Source of the DNA: Alentia gelatinosa
Lineage: Eukaryota > Annelida > Polychaeta > Phyllodocida > Polynoidae
Length of the DNA stretch: 64,000 nucleotides
Direction of reading: 5' to 3'
Assembly (NCBI GenBank): GCA_950022655.1
Contig: OX465584.1
Coordinates: 53,834,789 to 53,898,788, forward strand
In this document: positions 53,701 through 64,000 of the stretch, piece by piece
How the letters are laid out: each line of letters opens with the position of its first letter
Numbering within the stretch: the first letter of the stretch is position 1
Notes under the pieces: generated by a model
What the model saw: only the letters and a program-made list of their open reading frames with translations
The model's database searches: none
What the model was told of the DNA's origin: nothing
Position numbers and translations under genes: made by a program

Positions 53701-56700
53701 CTACTCCACAAAGTCAGATGCTCTAATAGGGTCAAATACTTAGGCTGTTGCTGGGTGGAGGGAATCAGCGGAGTTTTGAAAGTGGGGCGACCAGCGAAAG
53801 TTGAGATCTCATTGGTTTCTCACAAGAAAAGTAGATAAGAAAACTACACTACTAGACATTGATTTTGGCATGGCTCGAAATAAATCATAAGAGAAAAGAT
53901 ATTTCTGCCAATAGATCTACAAAAAAGAAGAACAGATTCTAATATTTTCCTCCACGATATTCTCACTCTCGTGGCCCCTCACTCTCCAAGCCTAAGTCTG
54001 GTTCACTCTGCCTTATGTGCGGGCAGAAGTCCAAGCAGATACTACCAGAATCGTAGTTTTTTAGATATAGTAGGTAATAAGTATCATGGATATATTTGAC
54101 ATGCATATTTTCACTTATCTCTAGAAGACCCTCTCCCCCAGTTTATTTACGATTTATGGCATTTTCCTTGGTGAAGTTCAGGTCAAATATGATAATTATG
54201 TATAATTGATCATGTTTGTATCATTTTAATACAATGGCCTCACTTGAACATAGAGCCCTATGAAGTCCATGACAAAAGTCTCAATTATGCTTTTTTAGAA
54301 TCCAAGAAATAGTCCTATAAGCTGCTCCACAATACTACCATATACTGATATCATAATCCCTCACTGGAATAGCATTCAAGAGCAATTAATTTACCTCTAT
54401 GAAAAAGCATTTAGTTCACAGGGACGTTTTTCAATGTAGGATTTCTCAAGAAAAATCACATTGAAACACTCCAACCCTTTGTCATTGGTAGATAATGTAA
54501 TATCAGTATGTGTCTTGCTAAACATTGCTGATGAGAGTATTCTGAATTTGTTATACAGGACAAGATGCACATGATTCCTCTACAGGGCAAGCCCTGCAAC
54601 ATGCTGTGTAGGGAACCCTACCAGTGAGGAGAGACTGGTCAAGTCATGGTACAGGCTTGCCACCTGGTGGAGACGGTGTGAAACAAATGCTTCCTCAACA
54701 GGAATGGTTTGCTATCCATCCATTATAGGCAAACTTTAAAGTGATCAGAGATTGGTACACTCAAAATATAGCAGGAACAAATCAGTTTGGTTCCTTTTGC
54801 TTCTTTTATCTATCTTTCATAAATATCATGGATATATTTAGTGACTTCGTCGAATCCGAGTTAAGGGGAGAATATTGAAAAATAAAATTATGGGCTGCCT
54901 ATTGCTTGGTTCGAACACCCGACACTGGCATTGCCAGGGAAACACCCTGCCCACTACTCCACAAAGTCAGACGCTCTAATAGGGTCAAATACTTAGGCTG
55001 TTGCTGGGTGGAGGGAATCAGCGGAGTTTTGAAAGTGGGGCGACCAGCGAAAGTTGAGATCTCATTGGTTTCTCACAAGAAAAGTAGATAAGAAAACTAC
55101 ACTACTAGACATTGATTTCGGCATGGCTCGAAATAAATCATAAGAGAAAAGATATTTCTGCCAATAGATCTACAATAAAGAAGAACAGATTCTAATATTT
55201 TCCTCCACGAGATTCTCACTCTCGTGGCCCCTCACTCTCCAAGCCTAAGTCTGGTTCACTCTGCCTTATGTGCGGGCAGAAGTCCAAGCAGATACTACCA
55301 GAATCGTAGTTTTTTAGATATAGTAGGTAATAAGTATCATGGATATATTTGACATGCATATTTTCACTTATCTCTAGAAGACCCTCTCCCCCAGTTTATT
55401 TACGATTTATGGCATTTTCCTTGGTGAAGTTCAGGTCAAATATGATAATTATGTATAATTGATCATGTTTGTATCATTTTAATACAATGGCCTCACTTGA
55501 ACATAGAGCCCTATGAAGTCCATGACAAAAGTCTCAATTATGCTTTTTTAGAATCCAAGAAATAGTCCTATAAGCTGCTCCACAATACTACCATATACTG
55601 ATATCATAATCCCTCACTGGAATAGCATTCAAGAGCAATTAATTTACCTCTATGAAAAAGCATTTAGTTCACAGGGACGTTTTTCAATGTAGGATTTCTC
55701 AAGAAAAATCACATTGAAACACTCCAACCCTTTGTCATTGGTAGATAATGTAATATCAGTATGTGTCTTGCTAAACATTGCTGATGAGAGTATTCTGAAT
55801 TTGTTATACAGGACAAGATGCACATGATTCCTCTACAGGGCAAGCCCTGCAACATGCTGTGTAGGGAACCCTACCAGTGAGGAGAGACTGGTCAAGTCAT
55901 GGTACAGGCTTGCCACCTGGTGGAGACGGTGTGAAACAAATGCTTCCTCAACAGGAATGGTTTGCTATCCATCCATTATAGGCAAACTTTAAAGTGATCA
56001 GAGATTGGTACACTCAAAATATAGCAGGAACAAATCAGTTTGGTTCCTATTGCTTCTTTTATCTATCTTTCATAAATATCATGGATATATTTAGCGACTT
56101 CGTCGAGTCCGAGTTAAGGGGAGAATATTGAAAAAATGAAATTATGGGCTGCCTATTGCTGGGTTCGAATACCCGACACTGGCATTGCCAGGGAAACACC
56201 CTGCCCACTACTCCACAAAGTCAGATGCTCTAATAGGGTCAAATACTTAGGCTGTTGCTGGGTGGAGGGAATCAGCGGAGTTTTGAAAGTGGGGCGACCA
56301 GCGAAAGTTGAGATCTCATTGGTTTCTCACAAGAAAAGTAGATAAGAAAACTACACTACTAGACATTGATTTCGGCATGGCTCGAAATAAATCATAAGAG
56401 AAAAGATATTTCTGCCAATAGATCTACAAAAAAGAAGAACAGATTCTAATATTTTCCTCCACAAGATTCTCACTCTCGTGGCCCCTCACTCTCCAAGCCT
56501 AAGTCTGGTTCACTGTGTCCTTATGTGCAGGCAGAAGTCCAAGCAGATACTACCAGAATCGTAGTTTTTTAGATATAGTAGGTAATAAGTATCATGGATA
56601 TATTTGACATGCATATTTTCACTTATCTCTAGAAGACCCTCTCCCCCAGTTTATTTACGATTTATGGCATTTTCCTTGGTGAAGTTCAGGTCAAATATGA

Positions 56701-59700
56701 TAATTATGTATAATTGATCATGTTTGTATCATTTTAATACAATGGCCTCACTTGAACATAGAGCCCTATGAAGTCCATGACAAAAGTCTCAATTATGCTT
56801 TTTTAGAATCCAAGAAATAGTCCTATAAGCTGCTCCACAATACTACCATATACTGATATCATAATCCCTCACTGGAATAGCATTCAAGAGCAATTAATTT
56901 ACCTCTATGAAAAAGCATTTAGTTCACAGGGACGTTTTTCAATGTAGGATTTCTCAAGAAAAATCACATTGAAACACTCCAACCCTTTGTCATTGGTAGA
57001 TAATGTAATATCAGTATGTGTCTTGCTAAACATTGCTGATGAGAGTATTCTGAATTTGTTATACAGGACAAGATGCACATGATTCCTCTACAGGGCAAGC
57101 CCTGCAACATGCTGTGTAGGGAACCCTACCAGTGAGGAGAGACTGGTCAAGTCATGGTACAGGCTTGCCACCTGGTGGAGACGGTGTGAAACAAATGCTT
57201 CCTCAACAGGAATGGTTTGCTATCCATCCATTATAGGCAAACTTTAAAGTGATCAGAGATTGGTACACTCAAAATATAGCAGGAACAAATCAGTTTGGTT
57301 CCTTTTGCTTCTTTTATCTATCTTTCATAAATATCATGGATATATTTAGTGACTTCGTCGAATCCGAGTTAAGGGGAGAATATTGAAAAATAAAATTATG
57401 GGCTGCCTATTGCTTGGTTCGAACACCCGACACTGGCATTGCCAGGGAAACACCCTGCCCACTACTCCACAAAGTCAGACGCTCTAATAGGGTCAAATAC
57501 TTAGGCTGTTGCTGGGTGGAGGGAATCAGCGGAGTTTTGAAAGTGGGGCGACCAGCGAAAGTTGAGATCTCATTGGTTTCTCACAAGAAAAGTAGATAAG
57601 AAAACTACACTACTAGACATTGATTTCGGCATGGCTCGAAATAAATCATAAGAGAAAAGATATTTCTGCCAATAGATCTACAAAAAAGAAGAACAGATTC
57701 TAATATTTTCCTCCATGAGATTCTCACTCTCATGGCCCCTCACTCTCCAAGCCTAAGTCTGGTTCACTCTGTCCTTATGTGCGGGCAGAAGTCCAAGCAG
57801 ATACTACCAGAATCGTAGTTTTTTAGATATAGTAGGTAATAAGTATCATGGATATATTTGACATGCATATTTTCACTTATCTCTAGAAGACCCTCTCCCC
57901 CAGTTTATTTACGATTTATGGCATTTTCCTTGGTGAAGTTCAGGTCAAATATGATAATTATGTATAATTGATCATGTTTGTATCATTTTAAAACAATGGC
58001 CTCACTTGAACATAGAGCCCTATGAAGTCCATGACAAAAGTCTCAATTATGCTTTTTTAGAATCCAAGAAATAGTCCTATAAGCTGCTCCACAATACTAC
58101 CATATACTGATATCATAATCCCTCACTGGAATAGCATTCAAGAGCAATTAATTTACCTCTATGAAAAAGCATTTAGTTCACAGGGACGTTTTTCAATGTA
58201 GGATTTCTCAAGAAAAATCACATTGAAACCCTCCAACTCTTTGTCATTGGTAGATAATGTAATATCAGTATGTGTCTTGCTAAACATTGCTGATGAGAGT
58301 ATTCTGAATTTGTTATACAGGACAAGATGCACATGATTCCTCTACAGGGCAAGCCCTGCAACATGCTGTGTAGGGAACCCTACCAGTAAGGAGAGACTGG
58401 TCAAGTCATGGTACAGGCTTGCCACCTGGTGGAGACGGTGTGAAACAAATGCTTCCTCAACAGGAATGGTTTGCTATCCATCCATTATAGGCAAACTTTA
58501 AAGTGATCAGAGATTGGTACACTCAAAATATAGCAGGAACAAATCAGTTTGGTTCCTTTTGCTTCTTTTATCTATCTTTCATAAATATCATGGATATATT
58601 TAGCGACTTCGTCGAGTCCGAGTTAAGGGGAGAATATTGAAAAATGAAATTATGGGCTGCCTATTGCTGGGTTCGAACACCCGACACTGGCATTGCCAGG
58701 GAAGCACCCTGCCCACTACTCCACAAAGTCAGATGCTCTAATAGGGTCAAATACTTAGGCTGTTGCTGGGTGGAGGGAATCAGCGAAAGTTGAGATCTCA
58801 TTGGTTTCTCACAAGAAAAGTAGATAAGAAAACTACACTACTAGACATTGATTTCGGCATGGCTCGAAATAAATCATAAGAGAAAAGATATTTCTGCCAA
58901 TAGATCTACAATAAAGAAGAACAGATTCTAATATTTTCCTCCACGAGATTCTCACTCTCGTGGCCCCTCACTCTCCAAGCCTAAGTCTGGTTCACTCTGT
59001 CGTTATGTGCGGGCAGAAGTCCAAGCAGATACTACCAGGATCGTAGTTTTTTAGATATAGTAGGTAATAAGTATCATGGATATATTTGACATGCATATTT
59101 TCACTTATCTCTAGAAGACCCTCTCCCCCAGTTTATTTACGATTTATGGCATTTTCCTTGGTGAAGTTCAGGTCAAATATGATAATTATGTATAATTGAT
59201 CATGTTTGTATCATTTTAATACAATGGCCTCACTTGAACATAGAGCCCTATGAAGTCCATGACAAAAGTCTCAATTATGCTTTTTTAGAATCCAAGAAAT
59301 AGTCCTATAAGCTGCTCCACAATACTACCATATACTGATATCATAATCCCTCACTGGAATAGCATTCAAGAGCAATTAATTTACCTCTATGAAAAAGCAT
59401 TTAGTTCACAGGGACGTTTTTCAATGTAGGATTTCTCAAGAAAAATCACATTGAAACCCTCCAACCCTTTGTCATTGGTAGATAATGTAATATCAGTATG
59501 TGTCTTGCTAAACATTGCTGATGAGAGTATTCTGAATTTGTTATACAGGACAAGATGCACATGATTCCTCTACAGGGCAAGCCCTGCAACATGCTGTGTA
59601 GGGAACCCTACCAGTGAGGAGAGACTGGTCAAGTCATGGTACAGGCTTGCCACCTGGTGGAGACGGTGTGAAACAAATGCTTCCTCAACAGGAATGGTTT

Positions 59701-62700
59701 GCTATCCATCCATTATAGGCAAACTTTAAAGTGATCAGAGATTGATCACTCAAAATATAGCAGGAACAAATCAGTTTGGTTCCTTTTGCTTCTTTTATCT
59801 ATCTTTCATAAATATCATGGATATATTTAGCGACTTCGTCGAGTCAGAGTTAAGGGGAGAATATTGAAAAATGAAATTATGGGCTGCCTATTGCTGGGTT
59901 CGAACACCCGACACTGGCATTGCCAGGGAAACACCCTGCCCACTACTCCACAAAGTCAGATGCTCTAATAGGGTCAAATACTTAGGCTGTTGCTGGGTGG
60001 AGGGAATCAGCGGAGTTTTGAAAGTGGGGCGACCAGCGAAAGTTGAGATCTCATTGGTTTCTCACAAGAAAAGTAGATAAGAAAACTACACTACTAGACA
60101 TTGATTTTGGCATGGCTCGAAATAAATCATAAGAGAAAAGATATTTCTGCCAATAGATCTACAAAAAAGAAGAACAGATTCTAATATTTTCCTCCACGAT
60201 ATTCTCACTCTCGTGGCCCCTCACTCTCCAAGCCTAAGTCTGGTTCACTCTGCCTTATGTGCGGGCAGAAGTCCAAGCAGATACTACCAGAATCGTAGTT
60301 TTTTAGATATAGTAGGTAATAAGTATCATGGATATATTTGACATGCATATTTTCACTTATCTCTAGAAGACCCTCTCCCCCAGTTTATTTACGATTTATG
60401 GCATTTTCCTTGGTGAAGTTCAGGTCAAATATGATAATTATGTATAATTGATCATGTTTGTATCATTTTAATACAATGGCCTCACTTGAACATAGAGCCC
60501 TATGAAGTCCATGACAAAAGTCTCAATTATGCTTTTTTAGAATCCAAGAAATAGTCCTATAAGCTGCTCCACAATACTACCATATACTGATATCATAATC
60601 CCTCACTGGAATAGCATTCAAGAGCAATTAATTTACCTCTATGAAAAAGCATTTAGTTCACAGGGACGTTTTTCAATGTAGGATTTCTCAAGAAAAATCA
60701 CATTGAAACCCTCCAACCCTTTGTCATTGGTAGATAATGTAATATCAGTATGTGTCTTGCTAAACATTGCTGATGAGAGTATTCTGAATTTGTTATACAG
60801 GACAAGATGCACATGATTCCTCTACAGGGCAAGCCCTGCAACATGCTGTGTAGGGAACCCTACCAGTGAGGAGAGACTGGTCAAGTCATGGTACAGGCTT
60901 GCCACCTGGTGGAGACGGTGTGAAACAAATGCTTCCTCAACAGGAATGGTTTGCTATCCATCCATTATAGGCAAACTTTAAAGTGATCAGAGATTGATCA
61001 CTCAAAATATAGCAGGAACAAATCAGTTTGGTTCCTTTTGCTTCTTTTATCTATCTTTCATAAATATCATGGATATATTTAGCGACTTCGTCGAGTCAGA
61101 GTTAAGGGGAGAATATTGAAAAATGAAATTATGGGCTGCCTATTGCTGGGTTCGAACACCCGACACTGGCATTGCCAGGGAAACACCCTGCCCACTACTC
61201 CACAAAGTCAGATGCTCTAATAGGGTCAAATACTTAGGCTGTTGCTGGGTGGAGGGAATCAGCGGAGTTTTGAAAGTGGGGCGACCAGCGAAAGTTGAGA
61301 TCTCATTGGTTTCTCACAAGAAAAGTAGATAAGAAAACTACACTACTAGACATTGATTTTGGCATGGCTCGAAATAAATCATAAGAGAAAAGATATTTCT
61401 GCCAATAGATCTACAAAAAAGAAGAACAGATTCTAATATTTTCCTCCACGATATTCTCACTCTCGTGGCCCCTCACTCTCCAAGCCTAAGTCTGGTTCAC
61501 TCTGCCTTATGTGCGGGCAGAAGTCCAAGCAGATACTACCAGAATCGTAGTTTTTTAGATATAGTAGGTAATAAGTATCATGGATATATTTGACATGCAT
61601 ATTTTCACTTATCTCTAGAAGACCCTCTCCCCCAGTTTATTTACGATTTATGGCATTTTCCTTGGTGAAGTTCAGGTCAAATATGATAATTATGTATAAT
61701 TGATCATGTTTGTATCATTTTAATACAATGGCCTCACTTGAACATAGAGCCCTATGAAGTCCATGACAAAAGTCTCAATTATGCTTTTTTAGAATCCAAG
61801 AAATAGTCCTATAAGCTGCTCCACAATACTACCATATACTGATATCATAATCCCTCACTGGAATAGCATTCAAGAGCAATTAATTTACCTCTATGAAAAA
61901 GCATTTAGTTCACAGGGACGTTTTTCAATATAGGATTTCTCAAGAAAAATCACATTGAAACACTCCAACCCTTTGTCATTGGTAGATAATGTAATATCAG
62001 TATGTGTCTTGCTAAACATTGCTGATGAGAGTATTCTGAATTTGTTATACAGGACAAGATGCACATGATTCCTCTACAGGGCAAGCCCTGCAACATGCTG
62101 TGTAGGGAACCCTACCAGTGAGGAGAGACTGGTCAAGTCATGGTACAGGCTTGCCACCTGGTGGAGACGGTGTGAAACAAATGCTTCCTCAACAGGAATG
62201 GTTTGCTATCCATCCATTATAGGCAAACTTTAAAGTGATCAGAGATTGGTACACTCAAAATATAGCAGGAACAAATCAGTTTGGTTCCTATTGCTTCTTT
62301 TATCTATCTTTCATAAATATCATGGATATATTTAGCGACTTCGTCGAGTCCGAGTTAAGGGGAGAATATTGAAAAAATGAAATTATGGGCTGCCTATTGC
62401 TGGGTTCGAACACCCGACACTGGCATTGCCAGGGAAACACCCTGCCCACTACTCCACAAAGTCAGATGCTCTAATAGGGTCAAATACTTAGGCTGTTGCT
62501 GGGTGGAGGGAATCAGCGGAGTTTTGAAAGTGGGGCGACCAGCGAAAGTTGAGATCTCATTGGTTTCTCACAAGAAAAGTAGATAAGAAAACTACACTAC
62601 TAGACATTGATTTCGGCATGGCTCGAAATAAATCATAAGAGAAAAGATATTTCTGCCAATAGATCTACAATAAAGAAGAACAGATTCTAATATTTTCCTC

Positions 62701-64000
62701 CACGAGATTCTCACTCTCGTGGCCCCTCACTCTCCAAGCCTAAGTCTGGTTCACTCTGTCCTTATGTGCGGGCAGAAGTCCAAGCAGATACTACCAGAAT
62801 CGTAGTTTTTTAGATATAGTAGGTAATAAGTATCATGGATATATTTGACATGCATATTTTCACTTATCTCTAGAAGACCCTCTCCCCCAGTTTATTTACG
62901 ATTTATGGCATTTTCCTTGGTGAAGTTCAGGTCAAATATGATAATTATGTATAATTGATCATGTTTGTATCATTTTAAAACAATGGCCTCACTTGAACAT
63001 AGAGCCCTATGAAGTCCATGACAAAAGTCTCAATTATGCTTTTTTAGAATCCAAGAAATAGTCCTATAAGCTGCTCCACAATACTACCATATACTGATAT
63101 CATAATCCCTCACTGGAATAGCATTCAAGAGCAATTAATTTACCTCTATGAAAAAGCATTTAGTTCACAGGGACGTTTTTCAATGTAGGATTTCTCAAGA
63201 AAAATCACATTGAAACACTCCAACCCTTTGTCATTGGTAGATAATGTAATATCAGTATGTGTCTTGCTAAACATTGCTGATGAGAGTATTCTGAATTTGT
63301 TATACAGGACAAGATGCACATGATTCCTCTACAGGGCAAGCCCTGCAACATGCTGTGTAGGGAACCCTACCAGTGAGGAGAGACTGGTCAAGTCATGGTA
63401 CAGGCTTGCCACCTGGTCGAGACGGTGTGAAACAAATGCTTCCTCAACAGGAATGGTTTGCTATCCATCCATTATAGGCAAACTTTAAAGTGATCAGAGA
63501 TTGATCACTCAAAATATAGCAGGAACAAATCAGTTTGGTTCCTTTTGCTTCTTTTATCTATCTTTCATAAATATCATGGATATATTTAGCGACTTCGTCG
63601 AGTCAGAGTTAAGGGGAGAATATTGAAAAATGAAATTATGGGCTGCCTATTGCTGGGTTCGAACACCCGACACTGGCATTGCCAGGGAAACACCCTGCCC
63701 ACTACTCCACAAAGTCAGATGCTCTAATAGGGTCAAATACTTAGGCTGTTGCTGGGTGGAGGGAATCAGCGGAGTTTTGAAAGTGGGGCGACCAGCGAAA
63801 GTTGAGATCTCATTGGTTTCTCACAAGAAAAGTAGATAAGAAAACTACACTACTAGACATTGATTTCGGCATGGCTCGAAATAAATCATAAGAGAAAAGA
63901 TATTTCTGCCAATAGATCTACAAAAAAGAAGAACAGATTCTAATATTTTCCTCCACGATATTCTCACTCTCGTGGCCCCTCACTCTCCAAGCCTAAGTCT

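Larger units (their letters stand above)
46526..64000. repeat. ~1,253-bp satellite array, 14 units, continuing off the right edge
   Basis: TCGTAGTTTTTTAGATATAG recurs at 46533, 47787, 49039, 50294, 51545, 52799, 54051, 55304, 56559, 57813, 59041, 60293, 61545 and 62800 (spacing 1,251-1,255 bp; one unit is 1,228 because of a ~26-bp deletion near 58785). Units differ at roughly 1-2% of positions. The last is cut by the window end. Each unit holds a tRNA-like segment and a hairpin (separate entries). No rRNA, snRNA or histone gene was recognised. A 69-codon open frame is repeated in each unit but overlaps the tRNA-like part and is not convincing as a gene. Confidence 0.98.

Noticed and set aside
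46526..64000. Tandem RNA-gene cluster (5S, snRNA or histone type)
   Set aside because: No 5S internal control region, U-snRNA motif or histone ORF was recognised in the unit.

Overview
The window is animal nuclear DNA: intron-split genes with consensus GT/AG junctions, non-LTR and LTR retrotransposon remnants, tRNA-derived SINEs, MITEs and long tandem arrays. The repeat style and TTAGGG-like repeats suggest a marine invertebrate, perhaps a lophotrochozoan such as a mollusc. That placement is inference and not secure.

Two protein-coding genes can be reconstructed, both on the minus strand. (1) A choline/ethanolamine phosphotransferase gene (CEPT1/CHPT1 type) has its first two coding exons at 8239-8463 and 5072-5219; exon 2 carries the complete CDP-alcohol phosphotransferase signature, and the rest of the gene lies off the left edge. 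(2) A complete DRAM-family gene (DRAM2-like lysosomal/autophagy membrane protein) has seven coding exons between 41397 and 16353. All intron phases are compatible and they give 263 residues; a 5'UTR exon ending at 44932 is probable. CEPT1 and DRAM2 are also neighbours in human (1p13.3), so this looks like an old gene pair, here arranged in tandem.

The most unusual signal occurs in both genes. In each, the 3' splice site plus the first bases of an exon have been tandemly duplicated upstream into the preceding intron. In CEPT1 exon 2 the unit is 80 bp, with six intact extra acceptors and older remnants. In the last DRAM exon the unit is 136 bp, with seven extra exon starts, six of which keep an AG acceptor. 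Use of a DRAM decoy would replace the last membrane segment and the YSTL-containing tail by a short new C terminus.

Layout. 1-5071: CEPT1 intron 2, with a SINE carrying an internally amplified 92-bp segment, a 24-bp minisatellite and a MITE copy. 5220-8238: CEPT1 intron 1, with the decoy-acceptor array and MITEs. 8464-16352: intergenic, with a LINE 3' fragment and fold-back elements. 16353-44932: DRAM gene, whose introns hold a 21-bp minisatellite, a 13-bp array of CACGTG E-boxes, two families of ~200-bp satellites (23.7-28.4 kb), a hAT-like element with internal repeats, a 74-bp minisatellite, GGGA tracts, Ty3/gypsy and LINE remnants. 45000-46525: CpG-rich upstream region with a fold-back MITE and degenerate telomere-like repeats. 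46526-64000: a homogeneous ~1,253-bp satellite (14 units, running off the window) with higher-order structure, a tRNA-like segment and a conserved hairpin in each unit.

A dispersed family of hairpins is also visible. The copies share a loop of the form CACTCRGCTTCGCYTCRTGA, but their long stem arms are mostly unrelated to one another.
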